A stretch of 64,000 bases of DNA, taken from assembly GCA_934167465.1 (NCBI GenBank), contig CAKPKR010000002.1, positions 186,001 to 250,000 on the forward strand. The letters run 5' to 3'. Below the pieces are notes generated by a model. That model searched no databases. It saw only the letters and a program-made list of their open reading frames with translations, and had not been told where the DNA came from. The position numbers and the translations under genes were made by a program. This DNA comes from an uncultured Bacilli bacterium (GTDB lineage: Bacteria > Bacillota_I > Bacilli_A > RF39 > UBA660). This document shows positions 1 through 8,463 of this stretch, in pieces (position 1 is the stretch's first letter; the number at the start of each line of letters is the position of its first letter).

Positions 1-558
1 TACCATACGAGCAATTTTTTTCCATTCTTCACGATTGTGATTTGGAGCATCAAAGGTATCAACTGCATCAGCAACTACATATAATTTTATTTTATGATTT
101 ATTTCATCCATATACCTTACATATGTTCTGGCAAAATCCATAACACATAAATCTTCACATACCCCTATAATTATTGCTTCTTCTAAATTTTTCATTTTTG
201 AAATATCTGTTCTTAAATTGTCATTTAACATACCATTAATAGAGTTTTTTTGATAAATTTTTGTATTTGGATATTCCTTTTGATTTATAAAATCTGGTAT
301 TAATTCAGTTTCCTTAGTTCCTAATACACAATGTTTAGGATAATTATTAAATTCTAAAGCATTTTCAGTATGGGCCTCACAAATAAAGTTAACTAATTCC
401 TGATTTTTTCTAAATTCATTTATTATTTTTAATTGTTCAGGTATTAATTTGTTATATTCTGGGTTAGCCATAGCTCCAATATTAACAAACCCTTCCACCA
501 TATCAATAACATATAATGCTTTCTTGTATTTTTCTAATTCTTTTATTTTTTCATTCAT
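1..558 (-). CDS. nicotinamidase/isochorismatase-family cysteine hydrolase (3' end outside window)
   Basis: The frame runs open from an ATG at 558 to the window edge, so the C-terminus is missing. Near the N-terminus is YVIDMVEGFVN, the strand carrying the catalytic Asp of isochorismatase-fold hydrolases, and later GVCEDLCV, which matches the nucleophilic-Cys motif of nicotinamidases. The family hydrolyses nicotinamide to nicotinate for NAD salvage, though other amidases share the fold. A GAAGGA ribosome site precedes the ATG. The upstream promoter carries three copies of a 13 bp palindrome, so the gene is probably repressed by a dedicated regulator. The fold is fairly sure; the exact substrate is inferred. 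Confidence 0.8.
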   Translation of the reverse strand, partial: MNEKIKELEKYKKALYVIDMVEGFVNIGAMANPEYNKLIPEQLKIINEFRKNQELVNFICEAHTENALEFNNYPKHCVLGTKETELIPDFINQKEYPNTKIYQKNSINGMLNDNLRTDISKMKNLEEAIIIGVCEDLCVMDFARTYVRYMDEINHKIKLYVVADAVDTFDAPNHNREEWKKIARMV

Positions 559-578
559 ATTTTTCCTTCTTTCTATCA

Positions 579-718
579 TTTTGTTAATAACAATCAGCAA
601 TATAATATATTCTTTTTGCAGAATACTTATTAATAAATTGTTAATAACAATTTTAAAAATTATTACAAGATTTCTCTCTTGTTATTAACATTATATTAAA
701 AACAATTTAGTTTGTCAA
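579..718 (-). promoter_or_regulatory. promoter with three palindromic operators upstream of the nicotinamidase-like gene
   Basis: On the minus strand there is a TTGACA -35 (713-718) and a TATAAT -10 (690-695) with a 17 bp spacer. The perfect 13 bp palindrome TTGTTAATAACAA lies at 581-593 and 638-650, and 12 of its 13 bases recur in inverse orientation at 679-691, overlapping the -10 and the expected start site. The arrangement (one site on the start point, two in the leader) suggests repression, perhaps with looping. The regulator is not in the window; an NAD-pathway repressor is only a guess from the gene it controls. Confidence 0.75.
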
Positions 719-747
719 CATCTTTTTAACAAAAAATTAAAAACAAA

Positions 748-782
748 TAAAAAAATAATAAAGCATTGCGCTTTATTATTTA
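748..782 (-). terminator. rho-independent terminator after the lipoprotein gene
   Basis: An inverted repeat with arms around AATAATAAAGC and a short loop overlaps the stop codon of the lipoprotein gene and is followed on the minus strand by a run of T. Confidence 0.7.
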
Positions 783-1237
783 CAAACAGCTCCTAATTGT
801 TCATATATTTTTTTAACTCCTTCAACTTTAAGTTGATTATTTTTATTAACATATGACTTCATAGCAGTATTGTCTTTTATAAATTTTTCCATATCCATTT
901 TAGTATAATCAATTTTTGTAGTAGAAACTAATTTATTACCATCTACTGTAACTTTATTATCATATCCACCATAAGAATCATTCATTGATTTATAAGTTGA
1001 TTCTACATATTCTTTGAAATAATTCAAAACACTTTCTTTATCAGAAATAATTGTTTCAGTAGTTTCAACATATTCAACAATATCACCTTTAGCGTGAATT
1101 GTATAATCAGTTTTTAATTCATAGTTATTTGATGGATCTTTTGAATTTAAATTACATTCGATAGTAGCTTCTTTATTACCGCATCCAGTTAATGAAAATA
1201 CTAAAATAAGAAATAAACTACTAATAATCTTTTTCAT
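776..1237 (-). CDS. small secreted lipoprotein, DUF1307/YehR-like
   Basis: The 153-residue product begins with a lipoprotein signal: two Lys, a hydrophobic stretch, then lipobox LTGC, so it should be lipidated at Cys19 and held on the outer face of the membrane. The rest is a Lys/Glu/Asn-rich globular domain whose pattern (VTVDGNKLV, then IDYTKMD) resembles the DUF1307 YehR-like lipoproteins; their function is unknown. It has its own likely -10 (TATAAT near 1256) in the short gap after rluB and ends in a terminator, so it is probably monocistronic. Confidence 0.75.
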   Translation of the reverse strand: MKKIISSLFLILVFSLTGCGNKEATIECNLNSKDPSNNYELKTDYTIHAKGDIVEYVETTETIISDKESVLNYFKEYVESTYKSMNDSYGGYDNKVTVDGNKLVSTTKIDYTKMDMEKFIKDNTAMKSYVNKNNQLKVEGVKKIYEQLGAVCK

Positions 1238-1277
1238 AATTACTCCTTTCTATATAAGATTATAACATAAAATTATA

Positions 1278-1991
1278 TTATTTTACTTCGTTATATAATC
1301 TTTTAACATCTTTTGGTTTTAATTCAATGTATTCACCTGATTTTAAATTTTTGATACTTAAAAATGAAATACTTTCTCTTTTTAGTTTTAAGACATTATA
1401 TCCAATTGCTTCAAACATTCTTTTGACTTGATGATTCTTTCCTTCGTGAATTGTTAATTCTACTATAGACGTATCAGTTTTTTTATCATATTTAAGTATT
1501 CTAGCTTTACCTTTACTTGTTTTTATTCCATCAAGATAAACTCCAGTTGCTAATTTAGTTAATTCCTTTTTTCCAATTAATCCTTTTACTTTAGATACAT
1601 ATACTTTATCAATATTATTTTTAGGATGCATTAATTTATTAGCAAGTTCTCCATCATTAGTAAGTAATAAAGCTCCTGTTGTATCATAGTCTAATCTACC
1701 TACAGGATAAATTCTTTTATTAGTATGAATTAAATCTACTACTGTTTTTCTATTTTTATCATCGCTTACCGAAGTAATTACACCTCTTGGTTTATTAAGT
1801 AAAAAATAAACTTTTTCAGTATTTTCTAAAACTGTTCCTTCAACTTCAATGGTATCACTTGGTTCTACTTTTATTCCTAATTCTCTAACAATACTTCCAT
1901 TAACTCTTACTTTTCCTTTTAATATTAATTCTTCTGCTTTTCTTCTAGAAGTATAACCATAGTTTGCTATTACCTTTTGTAATCTTTCCAT
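1278..1991 (-). CDS. rluB: 23S rRNA pseudouridine synthase RluB-type
   Basis: The 237-residue protein has an N-terminal S4 RNA-binding domain (RLQKVIANYGYTSRRKAEEL, residues 3-22) and an RsuA/RluB catalytic domain with GRLDYDTTGALLLTNDG (about residues 97-113), where the Asp of GRLD is the catalytic residue of the family. It modifies a uridine in 23S rRNA (position 2605 in E. coli numbering for RluB). In B. subtilis the rluB orthologue follows dacB-spmA-spmB, and the same order is seen here, which supports RluB over RsuA or RluE. Confidence 0.9.
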   Translation of the reverse strand: MERLQKVIANYGYTSRRKAEELILKGKVRVNGSIVRELGIKVEPSDTIEVEGTVLENTEKVYFLLNKPRGVITSVSDDKNRKTVVDLIHTNKRIYPVGRLDYDTTGALLLTNDGELANKLMHPKNNIDKVYVSKVKGLIGKKELTKLATGVYLDGIKTSKGKARILKYDKKTDTSIVELTIHEGKNHQVKRMFEAIGYNVLKLKRESISFLSIKNLKSGEYIELKPKDVKRLYNEVK

Positions 1992-2040
1992 AAAATCACC
2001 TGTAATGATTATACCTTATTAATTGAATTTAAACAAGAAA

Positions 2041-2556
2041 TTAAAATAAAATATTCGTAATTATTATTGAGGCTGTTATTCCTATCAAGTCAGCAAATAG
2101 ACCAGCCCATAATGCATATCTTATTTTTTTTATTCCAATGCTTCCAAAGTAAAGTGTTATAACATAAAATGTGGTATCAGTTGATCCTTGAATTATTGAT
2201 CCTAATATTCCAATAATTGAATCTGGACCAAAGGTTTCAAATAAATTATTTAGAATTGCTAAAGAAGAAGTTCCTGATATAGGTCTCATTATCATCATTG
2301 GAAATACTTGAATTGGGATTTTTATTAAATTAAAAAATGGTTCTAATATTTTAATAATAATGTTTAATAGCCCACTTTTTAAAAATATATTTATTCCTAA
2401 TATCATTGCTAAAAGACAAGGAAAAATTTTCAAAATCATTCCAAATGATTCTGTTGATCCAGTCAAAAATTCGTCATAAATATTTACCTTTTTTTTAATT
2501 CCATAAATTATAATAAATAATACCATTAATGGAATAATTAAATTGGATATTGTCAT
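2041..2556 (-). CDS. spmB: spore maturation protein B
   Basis: The 171-residue membrane protein has about four hydrophobic helices. Motifs such as MRPISGTSSLAIL and IIGSIIQGSTDTTFYVITLYFGS are typical of SpmB, a nucleoside-recognition (Gate)-domain protein needed with SpmA for spore core dehydration. Its ATG overlaps the spmA stop codon by 4 bp, indicating translational coupling. Length and context match the family. Confidence 0.93.
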   Translation of the reverse strand: MTISNLIIPLMVLFIIIYGIKKKVNIYDEFLTGSTESFGMILKIFPCLLAMILGINIFLKSGLLNIIIKILEPFFNLIKIPIQVFPMMIMRPISGTSSLAILNNLFETFGPDSIIGILGSIIQGSTDTTFYVITLYFGSIGIKKIRYALWAGLFADLIGITASIIITNILF

Positions 2557-3134
2557 TTATTCACCTTTCTAGCTATTATTCTATCAATTGTAAGCCCAGC
2601 AATAGTAGAACAGACAGTAGCAAGTAAACAAGGTATTACAATTTTTGTCGGATCACTACTTCCATATAACATTCTAAGTGATATTATAGTTGTTGGAATG
2701 ATTGTTACACCACTTGTATTTAATACTAAAAATGTAATCATACTACGAGTTGCTGTATCCTTTTTTTTATTTAAAGTTTGTAAAGAATCCATTGCTTTTA
2801 ATCCAAATGGTGTTGCGGCACTACCTAATCCCGCCATATTAGCAATTACATTTGAAGCAATTAAACTTAATGATTCATGTCCAGCTGGTATTTCTGGAAA
2901 TATTTTTGATAGGATTGGTGTTAAAAGGCTTGCTAATTTTTTTAGTAATCCTGATGTTTCAGCTATTTTCATTATTCCTAACCAAAGTGCTAAAACTGGA
3001 AATATTTTTATAATCATATCAAATGCTACATTTGTACATTCTAGAATTTCTTTATTAATTACTTCTATATTACCTGTAAATAATGAAAATAAAATACCTG
3101 ATATTATAAAAAATCCCCATATTTTATTTATCAT
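2553..3134 (-). CDS. spmA: spore maturation protein A
   Basis: The 193-residue polytopic membrane protein carries the SpmA/Gate-domain signature, including SLIASNVIANMAGLGSAATP and FGLKAMDSLQ. It acts with SpmB in dehydrating the developing spore core. The start overlaps the end of dacB by 11 bp and the stop overlaps spmB, making a tight dacB-spmA-spmB transcription unit as in B. subtilis. Confidence 0.93.
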   Translation of the reverse strand: MINKIWGFFIISGILFSLFTGNIEVINKEILECTNVAFDMIIKIFPVLALWLGIMKIAETSGLLKKLASLLTPILSKIFPEIPAGHESLSLIASNVIANMAGLGSAATPFGLKAMDSLQTLNKKKDTATRSMITFLVLNTSGVTIIPTTIISLRMLYGSSDPTKIVIPCLLATVCSTIAGLTIDRIIARKVNK

Positions 3135-4203
3135 TTTTAAACCATCCTTTTACTTTATCTAAAAATGTTGTTTTTTCTTTTTTATTTATATATAAGTCGT
3201 CAGTGTAAATTAGTGTATTTGTTAAATATACTTCTATTTTTCCAATTTTCATATTATTTTTAATTATTTTGTTTTTTTCTATTTTAAATTTTAATATTAT
3301 GTTATCTTTTTCTATATTATCTAATATGTAATTAAAGTCATTTTTTATATAATACTGATAATTTTTATATTGTGTATCAGGTACTTCTATTTTTCCTTTT
3401 TTTAAAATGCTATATTTTTTATATGTGTTAAATCCATAATCAAATAATTCAATATGGTCATTCCAATCATCACCATCGTTAAGAGTCACAACTACTAAAT
3501 TAATATTGTTTTTAGAGGCTGTTGTTACTAATGTTCTTTTAGCTATTTTAGTATATCCTGTTTTTCCACCAGTTGCATATTTATATAATTTAAGTAATTT
3601 GTTTTTATTGGTCCAAGAGTAAACATTCATATTTGTTTTTAAAACATATTTTTTTGTTTTGGTTATTTTTTTATATTCATTATTTTTCATTGCATAACTA
3701 GTAAGTATTGCCATATCGTAGGCAGTAGAATAGTTTCCTTTTTCTTCATCTAAACCATTAGGGTTATTAAATGTTGTATTTTTCATTCCTATTTCTATTG
3801 CTTTTTCATTCATTTTTTTTACAAAGTTTTCAACACTACCTCCTACGTATTTAGCAATCGCATAGGAAGCATCATTACCACTTCGTAGCATTAATCCATA
3901 TACTAGGTCTTTAAGGGTTAAAACTTCCCCCTGTTTTATGTATATTCCGGAACCATAGGCTGCCAAAATTTCATCTCCCACAGTTACTTTATCATCCATT
4001 TTTCCACTTTCTATAGCTAGTATAGCTGTCATTATTTTAGATATAGAAGCTACACTTTTTACTTCATTTATATTTTCTCCTATTATTATTCTATTTGTAT
4101 CCATATCCATTAATATATATTTATTTGTATTTACATCTAAGGCTTTTATATTTATAGGAATTAATATAATTAAAAATAATAAAAATTTTTTCATTTTTTT
4201 CAC
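3124..4203 (-). CDS. dacB: sporulation-type D-alanyl-D-alanine carboxypeptidase
   Basis: The 359-residue protein has an N-terminal signal peptide ending near IKA and the three penicillin-binding motifs of S11 peptidases: SISK (SxxK, about residues 53-56), SGN (about 108-110) and KTG in GGKTGYT (about 214-216). A beta-rich PBP5-type C-terminal domain follows. It removes terminal D-Ala from peptidoglycan stem peptides outside the membrane. Linkage to spmA, spmB and rluB points to the spore cortex enzyme DacB rather than the housekeeping DacA. Confidence 0.9.
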   Translation of the reverse strand: MKKMKKFLLFLIILIPINIKALDVNTNKYILMDMDTNRIIIGENINEVKSVASISKIMTAILAIESGKMDDKVTVGDEILAAYGSGIYIKQGEVLTLKDLVYGLMLRSGNDASYAIAKYVGGSVENFVKKMNEKAIEIGMKNTTFNNPNGLDEEKGNYSTAYDMAILTSYAMKNNEYKKITKTKKYVLKTNMNVYSWTNKNKLLKLYKYATGGKTGYTKIAKRTLVTTASKNNINLVVVTLNDGDDWNDHIELFDYGFNTYKKYSILKKGKIEVPDTQYKNYQYYIKNDFNYILDNIEKDNIILKFKIEKNKIIKNNMKIGKIEVYLTNTLIYTDDLYINKKEKTTFLDKVKGWFKNDK

Positions 4204-4219
4204 CTAAAAAATTATATGA

Positions 4220-4243
4220 AAAAAAGGACAAATTATGTCCATT
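4220..4243 (-). terminator. terminator after the 4299-4754 gene
   Basis: The minus strand reads GGACA-AATTA-TGTCC-type inverted repeats followed by seven T, just past the stop codon of the surface-protein gene and ahead of dacB. Confidence 0.75.
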
Positions 4244-4298
4244 AAGGATAGAACTTTAACTACACTAATTTAATTATAAAGTTAATTCTTTAAAGAAA

Positions 4299-4754
4299 TT
4301 AATGACTAAGTACAACAGCACCACTTGCAATACATTGATCCCTACTATTAACCGGACCATATATTGTTATTTTTTCTACATCTTTTTCTGAGACACTATA
4401 TTTTTCACCTGGATTAATATTAACAATTTTACCATCAATTACTGTTTCAGTAGTATAATTATTTGTTAAACTTAAATAATTATATCCACTAGGTATATTA
4501 AAACTAACTTCAACATAACAAGGTCCGCTATGCCAACCAGAATTATAATAAATTTTAAAATCAGGATATCCTATATTATTACTTTTATTATATAATTCAT
4601 TTAAAGCATCATTTACATTTTTACTTGTTCCATCACTGGCATTATATACTATATCTGTCGCTTTATATGTGGTTGCAGCATATACTCCTACCCCAGTAAA
4701 TATTATTCCACAAATTATTACTAAAAATATTTTACTTTTTATTACTTTTTTCAT
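4299..4754 (-). CDS. signal-anchored surface protein under a G-tract promoter (paralogue of 11892-13250)
   Basis: The 151-residue product starts with Lys residues and one hydrophobic helix (residues about 6-27), then TYKATDIVYNASDGTS and NVNDALNELY. This N-terminal block of some 55 residues is nearly the same in the protein at 11892-13250, after which the two diverge completely: here the tail is a short Ser/Tyr/Gly-rich beta-looking domain with two Cys. Cleavage after YAA or retention as a membrane anchor are both possible. Its promoter has a 10-base G run between -35 and -10, so expression may switch phase. The family was not identified; a cell-surface role is inferred. Confidence 0.7.
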   Translation of the reverse strand: MKKVIKSKIFLVIICGIIFTGVGVYAATTYKATDIVYNASDGTSKNVNDALNELYNKSNNIGYPDFKIYYNSGWHSGPCYVEVSFNIPSGYNYLSLTNNYTTETVIDGKIVNINPGEKYSVSEKDVEKITIYGPVNSRDQCIASGAVVLSH

Positions 4755-4777
4755 CTAGATTCCTACTTTCCATTACT

Positions 4778-4830
4778 ATCATACCCCCCCCCCAGACGTA
4801 AAAGTCAAGCAGAAATTTTGTTCGTGTTTT
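4778..4830 (-). promoter_or_regulatory. candidate phase-variable promoter with G10 spacer tract
   Basis: On the minus strand there is TTGACT (-35, 4803-4808) and TATGAT (-10, 4778-4783). The 19 bp spacer contains ten consecutive G (4784-4793) touching the -10. A block further upstream (AAATTTCTGC next to the -35) is conserved at the second copy near 13300. Slippage of the G run would move the spacer towards or away from the optimal 17 bp. Homopolymer spacers of this kind drive phase variation in other bacteria; here the behaviour is inferred. Confidence 0.75.
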
Positions 4831-4894
4831 AAAATTTTACAATTTATTTTATAATATTATTGAAAAAATATTTTTAAAATGTTATCATGTATAT

Positions 4895-5008
4895 AGATGA
4901 GTTATTACTCATACAATAAAAAAGGATATATCTAATTGTTACAAGAGTTAGATACATTCCTAAGTTTGTTTAGGAAAGCACTATCCCCCCTGTGATAGTG
5001 CATTTTTT
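4895..5008 (+). ncRNA. putative antisense antitoxin RNA, locus 1
   Basis: A plus-strand promoter has TTGAAA (4860-4865), 17 bp, TATCAT (4883-4888), giving a start near 4895. The transcript would end at the strong hairpin GCACTATC/GATAGTGC (4978-5001) followed by seven T. It converges on the small hydrophobic ORF at 5008-5085 and meets its 3' end. The -10 is followed by GTATATAGATGAG, a sequence also found at the same place in the two sister loci near 42.7 and 54.2 kb. Confidence 0.65.
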
Positions 5009-5085
5009 TATTTATATAATAAAGTAAAAATTATAACAAATAATAGAATTATTATTAAAAATAAAGATATTTCTCTTTTTGTCAT
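5008..5085 (-). CDS. 25-residue hydrophobic peptide, type I toxin-like, locus 1
   Basis: A good AAGGTGG ribosome site precedes an ATG that opens a 25-codon frame: a charged start MTKREIS, then one long hydrophobic helix, then LLYK. The locus near 42.5 kb encodes almost the same peptide (same first seven residues and same last five). Single-helix peptides of this size with a convergent, well-promoted short RNA are the hallmark of type I toxin-antitoxin pairs such as TxpA/RatA or Fst. No named family was recognised, so toxicity is inference. The remaining sequence to 5371 holds only its upstream region; nothing else was seen there. Confidence 0.6.
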   Translation of the reverse strand: MTKREISLFLIIILLFVIIFTLLYK

Positions 5086-5371
5086 AATATCACCACCTTC
5101 TTATTCTAGAAGAAATGCACTAACACCAATTAAATATATCGCTTTATATTCTACTATATTTTTTATTATTTTCATCTTTTTTTTTACATACAAATTCTGA
5201 CAAAAAACGCTTTTTATTCATTGTCTAAAAAAAATATAACTATACAAAAAACCAAAATACGGATTTGATTCATAAAAAAATAATCTTGAATAAAATATTC
5301 CAGAAAGGACAAATTTATTTTAAATAAATTGTTATATTTTACCTTTTTTTAACAATAATAAATATAGCGAG

Positions 5372-7330
5372 GTGATTTCTATAAAAAAGTTTAAAAAAAT
5401 ATTTAAAATTATAGCTATTACCATTATCTTAGTATTTTTAGGATATGTTGGAGTTTATTTATATGCAAAATCATTAGATAAATTACCAATTACTAGTGCG
5501 AATAGTTTTTATATGTACGATAACAAAAAGAATTTATTTGAAGGAACTAATGATGAATGGATAAGTATAGATAAAATATCACCTTATTTAATTAATGCCA
5601 CTATATCAATTGAAGATAAGAAATTTTATAAACATCATGGATTTGATTTTTTACGAATTATGAAAGCGATGTTTACAAATGTTATGAATGGAAAAAATTT
5701 ACAAGGAGCTTCCACTATAAGTCAACAATATGCCAAAAACCTATTCTTAGATTTTGAAAAAAGTTGGAAAAGAAAAATTGATGAAGCTTTTTTAACTATG
5801 AGATTAGAAACACACTATAATAAAGAAGAAATTCTTGAAGGATATTTAAATACTATAAACTATGGAGGAATTTTTGGAATTGAAAATGCTAGTAATTATT
5901 ATTTTGGAAAAAGTGCCAAAGATTTATCTTTAGCAGAGGCTTCTATTTTAGCAGGTATCCCAAAATCACCAACTAATTATTCACCAATATCTAACTATGA
6001 TAAAGCTAAAGAAAGACAAAAAATAATACTCGAATCTATGGTTAAAAATAAATATATAACTGAAAATGAAATGAAAGAAGCTTACAATACAGAATTAACT
6101 TTCATTGGTTCTAAAAGTGAAAAAAAATCTTCAATATTAATGTATTATCAAGATGCTGTATTAAAAGAACTAGAAACAATTAATAGTATCCCGACATCTT
6201 TTTTAAAAACTGGTGGTCTTAAAATATATACCAATTTAGATACTAATGCTCAAAAGTTATTAGAAGATAGAATCAAGGAAAATATTGATAGTGAAAATGA
6301 ATTACAAATATCGGCTGTATTAATGGACCCCAAAAATGGAAAAATAAAGGCTATTGCTGGTGGTAAAGATTATAGTAAAAGTGAGTTTAATAGAGTAACT
6401 GATTCAAAAAGACAAGTGGGATCTACTATAAAACCAATTTTGTATTATGCCGCTTTGGAAAATGGATTTACACCTTCATCTACTTTCACAAGTGAAAAAA
6501 CGACTTTTAATTTAGGAAATAATAAAACATATAGTCCTAATAACTATGGAAACATATATGCCAACAAACCAATAAGTATGGCAGCGGCTATTGCTTATTC
6601 AGATAATATATATGCTGTAAAAACTCATATTTTTTTGGAAGAAGAAACTTTAGTAGATATGGCTAAAAGACTTGGAATTGAAACAAAGTTAGAAGCCTTG
6701 CCTTCTCTAGCTCTTGGTACTAATGAAATCGGTATTTTAGAAATGATGAGAGCTTATAGTAGTTTTGCTAACGAAGGATATTTAATTACACCTCATTTTA
6801 TCGAAAAAGTAGAAGATATAAATGGAAATGTTTTATATGAATTTAAAGAAACAAAGAAAAGTATTTTAAATAAAAGTAATGTATATATCCTAAATGAATT
6901 ATTAACAGGAAGTTATTCAAAAGAATTAATTGATTATAATTCACCTACTTGTATAAATATTGCATCTAGATTAACTAAAAAATATGCTATAAAAACAGGA
7001 ACAACTAATACAGATCATTTAATATTTGGATATAATAAAGATGCTATATTAGGAATTTGGATGGGATATGACGATAATAGAAATACAGATGTTAAAGATG
7101 GAAGTACAATGAAAGTTATATGGGCTGAAGTAATGGAAGATTATTTAAAAGAAAAAAAAGATAATTGGTATGAAAAACCTAATAATGTCGTTGGTGTTTT
7201 AGTTAATCCGGTTACGGGCGAGATTGCTACTGATAATGACAAAAACAAAAAAGTTTTATATTATATAAAAGGAACTCAACCATTAAGTGAACTAAATGAT
7301 AACTTGATTCCTACTATGAAAACTGAATAA
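5372..7330 (+). CDS. class A penicillin-binding protein (glycosyltransferase/transpeptidase)
   Basis: The 652-residue bifunctional cell-wall synthase has a cytoplasmic tail, one TM helix (about residues 12-31), a GT51 domain with EDKKFYKHHGFD (catalytic Glu near 81) and GASTISQQ, and a transpeptidase domain with STIKP (active Ser), SDN and KTGTT. It polymerises lipid II and cross-links glycan strands outside the membrane. The start is unclear: the only standard codon, GTG at 5372, lies inside the GAGGTGA ribosome site, while the codon at normal distance, ATA at 5381, would give a natural basic start KKFKKIFK. Confidence 0.93.
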   Translation: MISIKKFKKIFKIIAITIILVFLGYVGVYLYAKSLDKLPITSANSFYMYDNKKNLFEGTNDEWISIDKISPYLINATISIEDKKFYKHHGFDFLRIMKAMFTNVMNGKNLQGASTISQQYAKNLFLDFEKSWKRKIDEAFLTMRLETHYNKEEILEGYLNTINYGGIFGIENASNYYFGKSAKDLSLAEASILAGIPKSPTNYSPISNYDKAKERQKIILESMVKNKYITENEMKEAYNTELTFIGSKSEKKSSILMYYQDAVLKELETINSIPTSFLKTGGLKIYTNLDTNAQKLLEDRIKENIDSENELQISAVLMDPKNGKIKAIAGGKDYSKSEFNRVTDSKRQVGSTIKPILYYAALENGFTPSSTFTSEKTTFNLGNNKTYSPNNYGNIYANKPISMAAAIAYSDNIYAVKTHIFLEEETLVDMAKRLGIETKLEALPSLALGTNEIGILEMMRAYSSFANEGYLITPHFIEKVEDINGNVLYEFKETKKSILNKSNVYILNELLTGSYSKELIDYNSPTCINIASRLTKKYAIKTGTTNTDHLIFGYNKDAILGIWMGYDDNRNTDVKDGSTMKVIWAEVMEDYLKEKKDNWYEKPNNVVGVLVNPVTGEIATDNDKNKKVLYYIKGTQPLSELNDNLIPTMKTE

Positions 7331-7363
7331 AATGTGTTATAATACATAACTAAGGTGATTTTA

Positions 7364-7828
7364 ATGGAAATTGAAAGAAAATTTTTGCTGGATTATCTTC
7401 CAGTTAATATTGATAAGTTTGCTAAAAGTGAAATTATTCAAGCTTATATAAGTTATGAACCAGAACTAAGAATAAGAAAAAAAGATGATAAATATTTCAT
7501 GACAAAAAAAATTGGAACTGGAATGATAAGAAATGAATATGAAATGGAAATTGATGAAAAATTTTATAATTTCTTAATTAATAGAATAGATAGCAAAGTT
7601 TCTAAAACAAGATATCTTGTTCCTTTAAGTAGTAAGACAACTGCTGAAATTGATGTATATCATAATAATTTAGATGGTTTAAAAACTGTAGAAGTTGAAT
7701 TTGAAACAATGGAAGAAGCAATAAATTTTGAAATTCCTAATTGGTTTGGTTTAGAAGTTACTAATGACAAAAATTATAAAAATGCTAATTTATCAAAAAT
7801 AAAAAGTTATACAAAAAAGAAGATTTAA
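7364..7828 (+). CDS. CYTH-domain protein (triphosphatase/adenylate cyclase CyaB-like fold)
   Basis: The 155-residue protein begins MEIERKFLL, the ExExK signature of CYTH tunnel enzymes, and keeps alternating charged strands (LRIRKKDDKYFMTKKIG; EYEMEID; TRYLVPL; AEIDVYH; VEVEFE) expected to line the tunnel. Members hydrolyse inorganic or thiamine triphosphate, or make cAMP; activity cannot be chosen from sequence. The ATG at 7364 follows AAGGTGA at good spacing and a TATAAT sits about 20 bp upstream, so it can be transcribed alone. Confidence 0.88.
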   Translation: MEIERKFLLDYLPVNIDKFAKSEIIQAYISYEPELRIRKKDDKYFMTKKIGTGMIRNEYEMEIDEKFYNFLINRIDSKVSKTRYLVPLSSKTTAEIDVYHNNLDGLKTVEVEFETMEEAINFEIPNWFGLEVTNDKNYKNANLSKIKSYTKKKI

Positions 7829-7838
7829 ATCTTCTTTT
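7816..7838. terminator. bidirectional terminator between convergent CYTH and pduL genes
   Basis: The palindrome AAGAAGATTTAAATCTTCTT spans the two stop codons, with T runs on either side, so it can end both convergent transcripts. Confidence 0.7.
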
Positions 7839-8397
7839 ACTTTTGAATAATTTCTAAAATATCTCCATTCTTTAACAAAAATGCATTAGCATCATCTGTA
7901 TCTAAATGAAGTTCATAATAAGCATTATCACTTACTTTCAAATGAACATCTGAAATTATTCCACCTTTTTCACTATTAATTAAGATATCTACTGTATCAT
8001 TTAACCCATATAGTTCCTTTTGTTTTGGTGTTATATGAATATGTCTATCAGCTATAATACATCCTTCTGTTTGAATACTTCCTTCAGGGCCAATTAATGT
8101 AACTATTTCACTATTTTTAATATCCCCAGACGTTCTTACTGGAGGATTTATTCCTAATTTAATAGCATCAGTTTTTGATACTTCAATTTGAGTATAATCT
8201 CTTAAACCACCAACAATTACTACATTTTCTAATAATCCCTTATCAGTTTTTATAGTTACTTTTGCATCGCTTACAAATTGATTTGGTTGATTTAAAGTTC
8301 TGATTTTCTTTAATTCATAGTTTTTCCCAAATAAAATTTCTAAATGTTCTTTTTTTAAATGAATATGTCTGTTTGATACTCCAAGTACTACTTTCAT
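7837..8397 (-). CDS. pduL: phosphate propanoyltransferase/phosphotransacetylase PduL
   Basis: The 187-residue enzyme opens MKVVLGVSNRHIHL, and DRHIHITPKQKE lies about two thirds along: paired HxH motifs are the zinc ligands of the PduL phosphotransacylase family, which interconverts acyl-CoA and acyl phosphate. No microcompartment genes are nearby, so it probably serves acetate/ATP metabolism as the sole Pta-type enzyme. The ATG at 8397 has an AGAGGTG ribosome site; the open frame extends further upstream but that part overlaps gerQ and lacks such a site. Confidence 0.92.
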   Translation of the reverse strand: MKVVLGVSNRHIHLKKEHLEILFGKNYELKKIRTLNQPNQFVSDAKVTIKTDKGLLENVVIVGGLRDYTQIEVSKTDAIKLGINPPVRTSGDIKNSEIVTLIGPEGSIQTEGCIIADRHIHITPKQKELYGLNDTVDILINSEKGGIISDVHLKVSDNAYYELHLDTDDANAFLLKNGDILEIIQK

Positions 8398-8463
8398 AAA
8401 TGCACCTCTTATATGAATATTATAACACATCTTATAATAATATTTATAAGAAAGGATGATTTT

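Noticed and set aside
449..688. Plus-strand 79-codon ORF near the left edge
   Set aside because: Overlaps the nicotinamidase-like gene and its operator region on the other strand; low-complexity hydrophobic content from AT-rich DNA.
2698..3162. Plus-strand ORF of 154 codons
   Set aside because: Fully antisense to spmA, with no ribosome site or recognised domain.
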